A stretch of 64,000 bases of DNA from Aptenodytes patagonicus (taxonomy: Eukaryota; Chordata; Aves; Sphenisciformes; Spheniscidae). The translations under genes and the position numbers were made by a program. The notes beneath the pieces were generated by a model. It was not told the origin of the DNA. It saw only the letters and a list, made by a program, of their open reading frames with translations, and did no database searches. The DNA lies in contig NC_134962.1 in NCBI RefSeq assembly GCF_965638725.1, forward strand, positions 2,549,501 through 2,613,500, in the 5' to 3' direction. This document shows, one piece after another, positions 13,301-28,300 of the stretch (positions within the stretch are counted from its first letter, which is position 1; the number at the start of each line of letters is the position of its first letter).

Positions 13301-16300
13301 GTATTGAGCCATTGCTTCCAGCTGTGCAGAAACTTTCCAGCAACTTTCTGCCTTAACCTCTTCGGGCTGCTCGTCCACAACCCTGGCAATGTGCAGTTTG
13401 GTAGTGGCACCCACATCCATGGTAGCAGGGTAGCTAATCAAGAGAGGACAGTTAAATCAAGGATACTGAGATTTTTCTCAAACCCTTATTGTTCTGACTT
13501 CCGAAGGTTTCTTTGCGCTCGAGTTTCTTACGTGCTTTTTGGACCCTTAGTGTAATACTCTGCCTGAGAACAAGGTGGTGGAAAGCTGGTGTGGCTCAGA
13601 TGCCTGGTGGCAACCTGTGAAGCTGCCATAACACCTGTGTGTTTCTGGCATCTTTTATCTTTGCATCCCTGAGGTGTTTGATTTGATCTTCATCTTCTTT
13701 TCCCACACGTTTTCTTTCATTTCTCCCTGCCTCCTTGTCTTTTCTCTCCATCCTTTACCTGCACAAACTGTTCTTCCCAGGAAGGGACCTTTGCTTGTAG
13801 TGCCAGAGGCTGGCTGATGCTCTGTCTACCCTATTTTCTCCAGCAAAGAGAAGCAGAAGATTGGGCTTTACTGCTGGGAAAGTGCTGAACTGTCTTCTCA
13901 CCTGCTGCCTGGTGGCAGATCATTTCTGAGGAGCGTAGCTATCACAAAAAGGAGCTTGTAAAATAGAAAATGCACGTCCAATGCACGTGTTGAATTTGAC
14001 CCAACATTGTAAGGTCTGGCTGCTCGCAGAGGGAATAGCAGTTTTTTGCTACAACACTAGAAAAACAAATCTTTGCAGTACACGGTCGCAGCTCTCCTCT
14101 CCATCCACATCTTCATTTAGGAATTTTAAAAATAAGTGTACCTGGTGAAATCCTTGCTCTGAGCTATTGGGCTATAAGCTCCACCAGCTCTGCGGCCGCA
14201 GTGAGGTTTGCCAGATACGAACATCAGTGGGATACCTCGGCAAAAGACCCACAGGAGTGCGGTTAGGCAGCCACAATGAATAGTTAAACGTTGTATATTA
14301 AACAGCTATTTATAAGTGATTTATTTCGTTTTCTTGGTGTTGGGCTTGGCAGTGGTTGCAGAAGAGGTTTTCGTAGCGTTCAGCTGCGTGGTTACCGCTG
14401 TTGCACACAGCGTGGTTATTACAAGGATGAGCTGTGTTTCTGGTCATCGGCACCGGCCAGCATTTGCAGGCACAGTCATGGCAACTGCACATACAAGTCA
14501 GAGATTGCCTGCCAAGGCAAACCTGTCCATAGGTTTTATATTAAAACCTGGCACAAGGCTCTCTAGATCGAAGGAGGCTGCCTCTGGATAGCCTCAGGAG
14601 TCAGATCTGTATTTATTTATTTTTCATTTGCATATATTTGTACACAAAGTGATTAGAACAAAGCATTACCATTTTATAACTCCTATAACTTCACTGTGAA
14701 GTGGCATTTTAAACTGCGTTTGTACTCTTAAAAACTGGCTCTGCGCTCCCCTGCTCACACGTTGTTGAACACAACCATGCACCTTCAAAAACCGTTGCGG
14801 TTGTACAAGAGTGGCAGCAATGATTTAATTTGTCCCCCGCTCCACTTCCTTCTGCCTGTCTCCCTTCCCCTCATCCCTTTCCTGGCCAAAATTGTAACTT
14901 TGGGATGAAAACCACTGTGGCAAAAGGTAAAGAAAAGTCTTTGAACTTTGTACATATTGGAAGCACTTGGCACCTCTGGGCGAGAAACCTTCTCATTGGC
15001 TTGCTGGTGTGAGTATCCAAACTTCTAACCCCTTTAAATTTTAAACTCTGGAAAACATAGGTTCGGGATTTTTCAGTGGGCATCCAGGAACACAAATGCC
15101 CCAAGTCTCACACGTGCTGAATTCACCGGTTCTGTTTTTCTTTCTTGATTTGAACAGGCTGCTGAACAATAATCAGATAAAACAAATTGTGAGAAGATCC
15201 TTTGAAGATCTGGAGAACCTGAAATACCTGTGAGTTGGTAGCTCAGTAGTTTCTTAAGCTCCTTGAAATTTAACAGCCCACTTCTAATGTTTGCCAGTCA
15301 AGGACGTAGTTTCTGTGGTCAGAATTTCTGGATGTGAATGTCACAGCTATAAAACATTGCCCTTGAATCCAGTCAGAAAGCTCTGCTTTGGATCGAGGTT
15401 GATAGCTGTTTCCTGTGTCTTTTTAAAACACAACTGCTGATCAGTTATCCTAATGCTTTTTTCTTTCTCTCCTTTTGAAAGCTACCTTTATAAAAATGAA
15501 ATTCAGAGCATCCAGCAACACGCCTTCAACGGGCTCCGTTCTCTGGAACAGCTGTAAGTACAAACGAGCCTTGTCTGTTGATGAATGTGATGTGCGTAAG
15601 AGCTGATTTATTGGCTCCTCTAACCCAAGTGCTGTGCTTCCAGTAGTGGAGAGTACCAGACACTTAGCAAGGAGTAGGATGAGGCTTCTACTGTTTTATC
15701 ATCCAGCTTTGCAAGACTACACCGGCTTCATTTGAAAACAGCTGGTCCCAGTACTGATTTTGGTTAGTTAATGCTGAGGTCTCTTCCTACTGACGTCCCG
15801 TATGTTCTCTCCTGACCCTAAACCTCTGGAGCATAGGAAGAGCCCAGCCATGCCTCTGATTCCCTTTACGTCCAAGGACCTCATGATGGGAGGAGATGGG
15901 GGTCTGTAGGATGGCTTGAAGCAGAAGGCAGCTGGCCTGCTGTGGTTACGCCTGCTGGGACTCCTGGAGCAGAGAGTAGGATCTGGCCCTTTGCTTGAAT
16001 TGAGGGTGCTGGCTGAGTTTCTCCCTTATCCAACCCTTTGCTGAAAATGAATGGATGAAGCGCAAGCTGAGAGCTGGGGCTGCGGGGTATTCATGGGAGC
16101 TACTGGGATGGTGGTGCTCGCATGCTGTAAAGCATCTGGAAATTGCAATGGGGGAGAAGATGATGGATCCAAACAAAGACAGTAATGACCTTCCCTCCAA
16201 GCTGTGTGGCACTCTGGGATGCCTTGCGTGTTTTCCTGGCAGCTGGAGCCCACCACAGTGGCACTCTAGCAGTCCTTATTTGCTCCCTTTCTGTGTATTG

Positions 16301-19300
16301 CAAATCTGTGCTGTTTATTCAGTCAAAGAAGTTTTGTTTTTTGACTCTTAGCGCTCCATGCTCAAGGTAAGATGGGAAGACTGAGGTCTGACTCTTCTAA
16401 AGTGTCTTGCTAAACTGGGATTGGATTTTTCATGCCAGGGTTGTGATATATTATGTGCATGTGTGTAAATACATGTGTACATATGGAGAGAGTGTGAGCA
16501 TGGATGTTTGAAGTATAGGAATTATTTGCATCGTTGGAGAACTGGGACCACAGGTGAAACCATTCTAATTCATGGATTGTGCCAAATGACAGTGTTTATA
16601 GGGCTGGAATGTAACTAAGGATTTTGCTGTAAAAGGGGTAGGATCCAGCTTGTTCTCCAGGCTGACAGCAGAAGTGGACAGAATACGATGGGAAGTTTCA
16701 GGCAAACTTAACAATAGGTGTGCTACCAACCTTGTGCACAAGTTGTTTTTTCATCAGACAGCTCAGCAAGAATGCCTGGGAGAAAACATAGGAAGCAGAT
16801 ACTGGCTCAGCTATGTTTAGAGAGGAGATGATGCTGGCCGCAGTGATATTTTAACAATGACCGTTCCAGACTTGATGTCACAAATAAAAGAAAAAAAAAC
16901 CCAACAAACCACAAAACCAACAAACAACCCTCTGAAAGGCCCATCTGTTTTCACTCTCAGGCAGGCATGGTTCCAAAAGAATTAGCTTTGCTCAAATCCT
17001 ACCCCGTTTTCCTGTACCCCACAAGCCAGCTTTTCAAGAAAAAGTATAACCCGATTGATGGACAGTATCAGATGCTTTCCTCAAGGTCCAAAGCAATGAC
17101 AGCAGACATCTGAGACTTATTAAAACACGTACGTCTCTCCCCACTGTTGCCCTCCACTGCAGAATCTGAGTCACCGTCTCTCGGTTTGTGCTCTGATAGT
17201 GGACCATTTATCATGAATCCTTCCATTACAAATCAAACAGCCATGTGGCGGCTTAGGCAATTATTTCTCAACGCAGTCAGCTACAATAGCAGAATGAGTA
17301 TTTGTAGATCCGTGATTAATCAGTGTCCGCTGTGAAATTTATGCCTGTGTAAAACAGGGGGGAAGAGTTTAGGCAACTTTGAAACCATACCGAACTGCAT
17401 CTAAAGGTCAGGAACATGTCAGTTATGCTGGTGAATGTCACAGCTAATGGGAACAGCGAGACTCAGGTATTGTGGGGTGTTGCTCTGCAGACCCCAGGTT
17501 TCCTTTGCTGATGGCAAGGGGTGACCTGGGGCAGTGCAGAAGGTATCCCAGGCCTCTGGAACAGCAGGTCACACTTGAGATTTTAGTGGACCTAAAAACA
17601 TTAACCTGTATTAGCAGGAACTGGGCTGTTCACATTAATGTGCCATTTAGATTCAAGTGTTCCAGCTGAATGCACCCTCTCTGTCTTTGGGGACTGTGCC
17701 TTCCCTCCGCAGAAACAGAATGGCCCCGTGGCAGCTGTTTCCAGATGTTTCTGCTCTCGCTGGGTGGATGCACGTGCTGGGAGCCCCTGTTAGAATCAGA
17801 GACAAATGCAGGCTGGAAGAGACCTTTGGATGTCTCCAGTCCCACCTTCAGCAACAAGCAGGACCAATTTCAAAGTTTTATCAGGTTGTTCAGGGCCTTT
17901 TTCTACAAATTAATTCTCAGCAAACTCATGATCCCATTCAGAAATGTTGCAATTCCTAGGCTGGGAATGAGTGCCTTAGAGTAAGGCTATTTCTTCCTCC
18001 CTGACAATCCAAGGATGTGCTGGGGAATGCCGAGGCACTAGGGGAAAGGCAGGGAAAACTCCCGTACGGTGGTCAGATGGGAGCAGCTGCTGCCGGGTCT
18101 CCATGGCCAGTGGTTTCATCCTGACCCTTAACAGTGCCACAGGCAATTTGCAGTGATGGTGGTGGTCTTAGGCTTCAAGGAAGAGCAAATCTATCCTCCT
18201 CCTATTAAGAGAGAGAGTAAATAATTGACAGAATAGGGAAGAGCGTTGGCTACATTTTTGCATGTGGAAAGTGGAGACACTGAAGAGAATGCTGGCTTCT
18301 CCGCATCTGCCCTGAGATGTGTAGTGACCGATTGGTGGGCGTTGGTGGATTGATCGGGAAAGATCTTCTGTCTTCTAAATTGCAATCCGTAACCCTGCCC
18401 TTTGTGATTTTCTGTGTGACAGCTATCTGCATTTCAACAACCTGGAAAGCCTGGAGCCAGAGACTTTTAGTGACCTGCCTAAACTTGAAAGGCTGTAAGT
18501 AAAGATGGGACCTTTCTTGTGAGTAAGGGGGTGAGGAGAAGGGGGAAAAAACCCTTCGTTTTGTGTAACCGTTTTGATAGCATGAAGTGTGATCTTCCAA
18601 ATGGAGGGAAATGCAAAAAGAAACTTCCTTGAAGAAGGAGATTTTATGTACTTGCCAAGTAGAAGGGTTACTGAGAATATGAAGGGAATTTCCCGTGTTG
18701 TGTTATGTTCACGTTTCCACCTAAGTAGGGGTAAATCTGCAGAAAGCCCTACAGTTGGCCAAGCCAACTGAAATTTTACTCTGACGATAAGGTCAACATT
18801 AGTCACTGTTGGGCAGTGCGTACAAAAAAAAGAGGGTGGAAAAGGAATAAAGTCAGAAGAAAATCTAACAAGAAAAATACGCATCCTTCTTGAAAGCAGT
18901 TAGGAAACAAAGTCCTGTGTCTCCTGCTCCCCAGGATTGCTTCCAGTAGTAATGTAGCCACTAGGACAAAAGTTCACGTGGTGGTTCCCACTCCATGGTG
19001 AAACCAACAGACCCTTCTAAGCTGCGTGGAAATGTGCCTTATGTCCATACATGCTAGGAAAATAAAATCATGGGATCCAAACACCCTGAGGAAAATTCAG
19101 ACCTGGATCGGTACACTATGGCTGATCTCAGTCTCTGTATTTGAGCCAACAAAAATTCTGGATTTAAATTTTAGAGGAAGGTTTGTCAGCATCCAACTAG
19201 GCTGAACTCACGTGTACACATGTGTATGCAGACATTTGCACATGAGCTGTACTGCTTTTGTATTTCTTTCCTGTTCCATCTACTAAAATTGCTTCCTATC

Positions 19301-22300
19301 TTTTGTCAATGGTCTCTTAAGAGTTTTAGATGTAACAGACATAACTAAATTTCCCCCTCCATTATAGGAACGGAGAGTTAGTTATCCCATCTTGGTCCCC
19401 ACTGATGCATTTTAGTGCAATCAGGGTTTTTTTTCTAAGAACTGGGGAGTCTTATCTGTGTGCTAAGACTCTGGAAGTGAGAATTTGCCTCGGTTTTGTT
19501 CAGAGATAAGCCCAGCTTAGGCTGTTGTTGTCTGAATTAGATTTACTTGTGGATTTGGGTTAATAACTACATTGAGTCTAGGGCATGAGTTGTCTAGCGT
19601 CTTCTCCTGGAGCCTTACTTCAATGGCTGCCCTTGTAAAATTTCCCTATCTTCTGCAAGGGGGAAAAGAAAAGGTCCCTTCTAAACTGGAGCTGACCAAG
19701 GCACAGAAAACATAGGGTGGGTCCAGTCTGTGGGGATTTCGTGCCCTTTCTCCTCCCTTTGCAGAGCATGAAGCAGATTAACTTTAAGGTTCCAGTTTAA
19801 ACCTGTTACATCACATCTTGAGTCACCGTTTCCAGTCCACGCCCGCTCTCCGCTTTGATGCATTGCATTGCACTCGCAAATGAATGAAATCCCTATAGCT
19901 CATGGAAACAAACACATTAAATTTAAAAACTAAGCTCCATTTTGATGAGCAGCCTTTGTATTTAAACTGAGTTTTGACCTGGGATGTTATCATCCGTGTA
20001 GTGCAAATACTGAATAATGTTTTGGCATGGGTTCTCCCATCGCAGATTCTTGCACAACAACAAGATTTCCAGGATTCATCCGGGGACATTCTCTCAACTG
20101 GAATCCCTCAAACGACTGTAAGTAAAAAACATTGCCTGCAAAGAGCAATTGTTTATCTTTGATCAGATGGCCAGGACCTGAGGAAAAATGTGCCTGGTTG
20201 GCAAAGCTTTTAGTTGTTGCACTTCTAAGGCCACTGCTAAGTTTATAAAGCAGTTTTGATTGGACGTGAGAGCTGATTTAACCAGTTAGTGGTTTCTTCA
20301 TGCTAGTGTCTAATTATAATCTAACTATGGTCTTCCTACAGCTCAATAATGCCACAGGAATGAACATTCCTGGAAAGTCCTCACAAGTCTCTGCTGTCCT
20401 ACACAGCTTGAACCCATGAAACATCCTTCAAAAATGTAGGAAGGCCAGGTCACTGATATGACCTCAATCACGTCTTCAGATCAGTATCTAACATGGAAGG
20501 AAAAATCATAGTCATAAAAGAAAAGGCTTTTTTTCTAGAGATTGAAAATACTCAGAGGGGTGCCAAGGTGCACGATTCTCATCCCATGTGGGAATGCCCC
20601 TGGTGTGTTATTCCCACATAACCTGGCTGTCTCTTAAGCTTACTTTTCGCTTGCTTAAACCCCCCAGGGCTTTGCTTTGTTTGTCTTTTATGATCTCTGG
20701 AAATCAGTTCAATTATGTGTTTTGGGGAAAAAAAAAAGCAAAAACTAAAGAATTTTGGTGTTCTGCCACGATTTTAAACTAGAAGAAAATAATGTGTTTC
20801 TCACTGCAGCCCTGTGTGATTTCTGCAAGCAGGTAAAATGCTTTGCTTTTCTCTAACAGGGAATAACCTGTGACATGTTGTCTGTACGTGTCAGAGAAAA
20901 AGGTGGGGTGTCTATAAAATGCTGTATCGTGGCCTTGTGTGAAATCTCACATTCTCAAATGTTTGTCTCTGGAAACATTAGCCCTTTCTTCCATGTTTTT
21001 TTTTTCAATGGCCCTGACCCATCTACTGTAAAACCGTCAGTGGGGAAGGAGGCATCAACTAATCCCCCTATAATCTTTATTTATCCTTACGCGCAGCACT
21101 GCACATAGGAATGAGGTCAGCGGAAGAAAAAGCATGGGTGCGCTGGGAGGTCACCGGTGCTCCATTCGGCACGGTTCAGGCGTACGTTGCAGTAATAAAA
21201 GTTCTTAGAGTTGTGCAGAAATGCTACAACCTCTAGCAGCTGGTCACAGAAAGAGATTGATCCCATGCACACTAAAATCAAGGGGGAGGTTTTTTGAGCT
21301 AAGAGTGAAAGAGAATGAAAAGCTCTAACAGAGGCAGTGTTACCTGCTGTTCTTACAGAATTCAGTAAAGGTTGAAATCTCCATCCTGGGGGAAATACCA
21401 ATATTTCAGTGTCTGTCTCTGCCTCAAATTAAGCCAAAAATGCATAATCCAGTTTAACAGAATAGTTTTCATTTGAAACCGGAATGGCTGATGGGTAATG
21501 TTAATTTTTCAGCAAAATCCTTCTGACTTAGTTAAGCGTCCTATTTAAACGTTGTGGGAATGAAATATCTCAAATTTTCATTTGGGTATAATCAAAGGCA
21601 GGGAAGAACAGCCAGGTGATCCTTCACTCCGGAGGACTGTTCCCCTCCTGTGTCCTGGAGAAGGAGGCAGCAGTCAGAGGCTGGGAAATGAACCGTCTTT
21701 TCCTCGGTCTTGCAGGCGGCTGGACTCCAACGCCTTGCTTTGCGACTGCGACTTGATGTGGCTGGCTGAGCTGCTGAAGAAATACGCTGAGCAGGGCAGT
21801 ATCCAGACAGCCGCCACCTGCGAGGCTCCTCGGGAGCTGCACGGGCGCTCCATCGTCACCTTGACCGCCCAGGAGTTTAACTGCGGTGAGCGAGGTCAAA
21901 TCCTTCCACCGGCCATCCCCAGCCCTTGGAGTTGGGTTTTTGTCTAGGAATTGCTTCCTCCACACCTTTTCCTCCCTCTTCCCTGTCCTGGCATCCTGCT
22001 TTCCCCCTCCTTTTACTGCTGAAATGGAAAAGTCCCGGTGGGGTCACACAAGTTAAGTTATCAGGATAATGCAGAGAAAGCTGACGGTCGTGTGGGGGTT
22101 GAAAGCAGCTCTGTTTTGGCTGGCAGGTGTCGTCTTGGTTTTTAGATAGAGTAGGGCCAGTAAAGGACCTGCTGCGGTCGGTGGCTAAACCAGCAACCAG
22201 AAGAAATGTCCCGTATTAGGCTGAACAGAAGGGGAACACTGGGAGAGCTGCAATGGCTGGAAACACAACTGAAAACCTAAGCAAACTCTTAGTAGATACA

Positions 22301-25300
22301 TAGCTGAATGCTTTGTTTGACTGCGGCAATGTATTGTGTTTGTTAAGCTGTTATTCTTTAAATTTAGATAATTTCTCACTGGAAAATGCCATTTTGAAAT
22401 GAAAGGTTTTGTTCTGAAAAATTCCAAAGTTAAATATTTCATATAGAAAAAGACAAAACTCTGACTTTTAAGTGCAGGCATCGGCAGAGGATGGCACAAG
22501 CATCGGCTGTGGTTCCCTGATACTTCACTGTAGGGTCAGTTTGGGATGTTCCCACTCGCCCAGGCCAGCTATTAGCATCCCTCCTGGATATGCCAGTCCA
22601 GCCGTGTGTGTGGCCATGCTGTGAGCCAGATGCGAGCGATCAGCTGGATTTTGAAGAACTCTCCCTTGCATTCTGCTTTTCTCCTATGATTTTATTATTT
22701 TTTTAAAATTCTTGACCATTTCACAGCTTAATTTAGGGCACAGCCATGCAAAGAGTTGAATTGGCACAAATGGGTCCCTCGAGGGACAGGGAGGAATAGG
22801 AGGGGTCTAGAGAAAGCAGCTGGGGACACATGGAGTGGGACCCGCTGCAAGTGGATGTGCTGCACAACGAGCTGTCCCCGACACACACCCGGTGCCACAG
22901 TACAGCCGTTAACGTAAATTTGTTCTGGTTTAGGCATGGGCGCACAGTGGGGTGTCTGTCAAATTAGCCAGAGCACCTGGTGGGAAGATTTCGCTGGCAT
23001 TAGGCTTTTACACTGGTGGTGTGCCAGCTGGGGAAGACAAATGATGCATAATTCAGTGTAAAGCGCTAATGATGCAGGCAGCTGATATCTGAGTCAGTAC
23101 GAAGCCTGCTGGCATCAAGTTAACCCACCACTTTTCAGCAGACGTGAAGCAGCGGAGCAAATCTGCACTGGATCAGCATTTTGTGCCATGGGGCTGTGGT
23201 GGGTTTGGTCCTGCGGTGGCATTGTGGAGACTGGTTGCCAAGCCATTGGCTTGCAGTCTAAGGAGTAAGGGCACAGACCTTCCACTGGAAAAGGTGGCAG
23301 GTTCTCACTTAATCTTACGAATAATCCAGCTGGTTTTACTGGATTACTGGTGAGCGTACAGATTGTTAGATGGGTAGGTAGTCTGCTGAATCAAGATCAA
23401 GCACTCCAGACCACGTACATCAATTCTTTTCTATTTTAGCACATCCTTTAAATGTTTAACTTGCTTAGTGCTTGAGTACATCTTAAAGTGAAGCACATAG
23501 TGAAAGGCTTGGTTGAATAGGGGTCGGCTGATGAATTAGGGACATAATGAATTAAATCCTGTCGAAAGGGAGGTGGTGTGATCTGCAGGGAGCTGGCACT
23601 ATGTTCAGATGGAGCAGGCAGTTGCTGAGAGCAGCAGGCTGCCAGGGGCAGAAAAACAACCCAGGTGAGGACGCCACTGACTTCTTCGCTTGTTTTGGGG
23701 GAGCCAGGGACCAACTCTTGGGACAGCTATAGTGAACCAGTGTACAGCCAGGTCTGTTTTTTCTCAGTGCTGCCTGGGGCTGCGCGGGGAGCTGATCCAC
23801 TGCCCAACATACTGGCAATAGGAAGAGCCACTTCAATTCTCCAGGGCTTTTATCAGGCTCAGATGAATGATGCCGTTCCCTCCCTGACATCATTTTTCCT
23901 GATGTTGGTGAGAAGTCTTGGGGTGGCTCTGGGTGGATGCCGTTGTGCCTAGGGCTCTGCTGGTGCCTGCTTGCTCGGGGGTTGCAGGATGGGTGTTGCG
24001 TTACCCACTACTCTCCAGTTGGGCTGTAAGTGTTTTTGTGCTGCTCTAGACTGGGTTGTGTTAAAACGGTCTTTTGCAGAGAGGCCTCGCATAACCTCAG
24101 AACCTCACGATGTCGATGTCCTCCTGGGAAACACAGTTTATTTCACCTGCAGGGCAGAAGGCAACCCAAAACCTGCGATTATTTGGCTGCACAACAAGTA
24201 AGTCACACACAATGAGCCCTGGGGTAGCAAAGGTTTTCAAGCACCGAGCTCTTCAGTGACTGCCTATATTTACAAAAGCTGTTTCACGCAACATAAAAAA
24301 AAAAAAAAGAAATGGATATTTCATGGGTTGTATTTACCTTCCTTTTAATAGCATTCTCTGGTGACCACGTAATCCAAGTGGTGTTTTCATCTGCATTTGT
24401 AGTGGATTCCAAGAGCTTATAACTTTCCCATAAACATACTCTGCAGGCTGAAAGCAATTGTCTTTTGATCAGAAAAAAAATAAAATTAGTATTTCATGTT
24501 GCTCTAAGCTACCATGCTTGCCATTTATTAACTGCTGAAATGCTTCTAGTCTCTAGGTTTCTCTCACCGAAGGCCTAGCGTGCTGGGAGAATGGCTCATT
24601 TTCAAAGGCAAAAATCACTGGTCTCCGCTGAAAGACAGACCTTGCAAAGCGGTGTATAGATTATAATTCTATACAGCAACACTGAAAATATATATGGCTA
24701 TGCTAGATGCCAAAGTGTTTCTGGGAAATGCTACACAATAAAATACTCTGTGCTCAAGCAGTTGCCCACTGTGGAAGTGAAGTTACTTTGCTGCTTTACG
24801 AGCTCCTTGTCTGTGGGAGCCCAACAGGGCTCTGTTATTAATAAAAATGATCAATGTATGCTTCTTCAGCTAACTCCCCACCAGGCAGGGTTTCAGCACA
24901 GAGCAAAAGTTTATGGCTGAGTTAAGTCCCCTGGAAGGAAGGTTTTGTTAGGGAAATGCTGGCAGGCTCCCAAAGATAGCATTGTAAGAGGGGTAATGAT
25001 AATAAATGTTCCACAAACGAGATATGACTAGAGTGAGGAGATGTCAGGGGAATTAAATAAATGCCCAGCAAGCATATTAGTTTCCATAGTGGATTCAGCC
25101 TTTGTCCTAGGGGGAGAGAGGTCCCTTCTCCCTTTTCAATCATCTGCAGCCATCCAAGATTCCTTCGTGCTGGGACAAATGGGATGCAGCAGTGGGACCT
25201 TCTGCCGTGGGCTGGGATCCAGGAGTCACAGGTCATTGTAGAAAGAAGGAAGATGTTTCGCAGCTCTCGGGTTGGGTTGGAGTCCAAGCTGTGTTGGGGT

Positions 25301-28300
25301 CCCACAGTGACTTACTTAGAGATTTTTGCCCCCCTGAGGCCTTTGAGCCCGTTCAAATAGAAATGGCTGCACACAATAACAATATTAATTCATTGTTATA
25401 TTTGCACTTAGTAAATAATGAGAACAAGCTTTCTGGGCCTAGATGCCCTGACAATAGCTACGATGCTATTGCATGGGAACACTACGCTCTCCTGATGGGC
25501 TGTAAATGTCGTATGTAATCAGTGGTGAGAGAAAAAGTAGCTTACCCATGGAGTAAATCAGAGCTGGAGCTGAAGTTCAGTGCTGTAAATCATAACTCTT
25601 GCTATAAATTTCATGAAGTCTCAGAATAGCTCCAAGGAACACCAGTTTACTGCAACGCATGCAAAGCACCATGACTCCCCCAGCAGCTCGGAGGAAGATC
25701 ACCAGTCTTTACTCCTTTCAGATTTTGCCTGTTTGTGGCTGTTTTTCAGTAACGAGATTGACATGAAAGATGACAACCGCCTGAACCTGTTGCAAGACGG
25801 TACCTTGATGATCCAGAATACCAAGGAGTCAGACAAAGGCGTCTACCAGTGCATGGCCAAGAACATAGCTGGGGAGGTCAAGACACAAGAAGTCGTTCTG
25901 CGCTATTTTGGCACCCCATGTAATTAAGCCTTGTGCACCCCTTGAAGGACCAACTCGGGTTGGGGCTGGGAGTGGAGCTAAGTCAGAGTCAGTCCCGGCT
26001 TTATATGTGCCAAGATGTTCTTGGTGTGCTGGGGAAGAGAGTGGCTAACAGCGTAGCGTGGTCTGAGCTGTAAGGGGGTTCCTTCATGGGAGTTGGAAAT
26101 TCGGGGTTTAGAGATTGAAGGTAATTTGGGGCTGGTGAGGGAGTTTGGAGGCTGGGATGAATTCTGCGGCACAGAGTTATCAAGGGTGAAGGGGACACAG
26201 GGGTGGGGATGCTCCAGCACTAAGTGACTGGGATGGGGAGGTAGTAGGAAGAAGTAGCGCTGGGGGAATTGCTCACAGCGAGGATTTGGAGGTCAGGGAA
26301 GAGCCAGGTGACTGCTAGCTGGGCTGCATGAGGAGTCCAAGTGATTTAAGCCCGTTACTGAGCAGGCAGCAGGGCTTCTGGTTTCTGAAGCACTCGTTTC
26401 CTTCCAGCCAAGCCCACTTTTGTGATCCAGCCGCAGAACACTGAAGTGCTGATTGGGGAAAGCGTCACCTTGGAGTGTGGGGTCTCTGGGCACCCCCACC
26501 CTCGCATCAGCTGGACCCTTGGCACAGGCTCTCCTTTACCACAGGATTCCCGTTTCGCTATCACCAGCTCTGGAGGACTCTTCATTCGGAACGTCACCTT
26601 CTCGGACCAGGGGCAGTACAACTGCAATGCCAGCAACACTGAGGGATCCATCCAGGCGACAGCAAGGATCATAGTGCAAGGTGAGGAGTCCCAGCCTGAT
26701 GACATTTCTGGGATAAAGTGCTCGGTCACGGGGCTGTGTTTAAGCCCTGTGACTGGTTCTGATCCCATGAACTGAGAATTAACCTGAGCTTGCTGCCTGA
26801 GTTTTTCCTGCTGCTCAGTCATTGCTTTCCCCTCCAGATTCTCCCAGGTTTCTCCTCATCCCCACTGACCAGACAGTAACTGAGGGACAAAGTGTGGATT
26901 TCCCCTGCTCTGCCGAGGGTCACCCTCCACCCGTGATTGCCTGGACAAGGGCAGGTACTGCCTCACTTGACCTGCGATTTCTTTCTCTCCCAGGCCACCA
27001 TCCACGGGGTGTGGGTGAGAACAGCCGAGCTGCTGGTCCAGGGCAATGACTTGCAGTGGTGACACGGGACAGATGGTGATCGGCACAGACCTAGTCACAC
27101 TAGGAGGTATATTGTAGATCACCAAGGATGATGTTAAACACTGGGGAAGGAGTCTCTTAGGTCTTTGACACACTAAGTCGTCATGTCAGAAGGAAGGAGT
27201 GTGCTGTTTTTCATCAGCATGAAACCCATGGAAAGCTTCAAACTTCCTCCTGCGGTGGCTTCCTACCTCCTTTGAAAAGGCAGGGTCTGGACATTCCGAG
27301 TTGGTGGGTATCACCCTGTACCAGCTCTCCATCATTGTCATTGATTTGCTTCTCTTGGGGAGCGTGTTGCAGGAGAGCATCGTTCACCGCTGACACACCT
27401 CTGAGGTTTCTTTTAGCTTAGGAAAAACCACTTTGGGTCAACAGGTGGTGGTGAACTTTTAAAGTCTCGGGTGGTTGTTAGCGCTGGCTCCACTGAACTG
27501 ATCCCATCCAACGCTTTCTGGGACAGAAGCCAATAACGCTTGGCCCAGAGGCCCTCCAACTTTTCCTTATGCTTCACAAGCCATAAATAATGGTTTAGTG
27601 CTGTGGAGAATTCATGGCTATTGTATTCCAGCTTCCACAGCAATAACCCTGACGCGGAGTTAAGAAGGACCAGCTGAAATTCTCCTCCACCAGCATGTTC
27701 TCCATCTCCTTTAACCTGTTTTCCTCTACTGCCCACATTTCAGAAGATATCTCTTAGAAATGTGGAAAGGAGCACAGTGACAAGAAGTAAGGTTAATAAC
27801 TGCTCTGTAACCAGGTTCGCTAGGTCACTCGGCAATCCAAAGATCAACCAGGCTTTACAGTGCTTTCACAGAAGGCATGCTAAGAACAAGACAAAAGCAG
27901 GAGAAGTGATGGAGCATCGCTCATTCTCAAAGCCACTTTTGACAGCGTGGGGTGGATTCAGATTCCTTTTGGTGTTTGGGATGAATAAATAGAGCCCTTA
28001 TATGGAGGAAAATGGAATATTAAAAAAAAAAAGTCGCTAAACTGAGAAGTTCTAATAATTTTGTTAGGGTTCGGTAAAGCGTTTTAATTTTGAACTTTTA
28101 TCCTTAAATAGAGGAAATATTGAAACAATGCAGTTTCCAAACCAAAGAAAATCAAAATACCAAATTAAAAAAGACAGTGCTAAATGTTTCCATTTATTGG
28201 ATTAAACAACCAGTTTGGATAGTTGAACACAGATTTGCTATCCATCAGGTGTCAGTAAATCTGCAGTTTGCACTAAGAAAAGGTTTATGAGGAAAAAAAA

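Larger units (their letters stand above)
7371..15157 (+). other. Large intron between LRR exons 1 and 2
   Basis: 7.8 kb with no exon recognised. It includes two weak matches to ancient amniote CR1 3' ends (near 8299-8360 and 9440-9560), listed separately. Short open frames on both strands show no family resemblance. Confidence 0.7.
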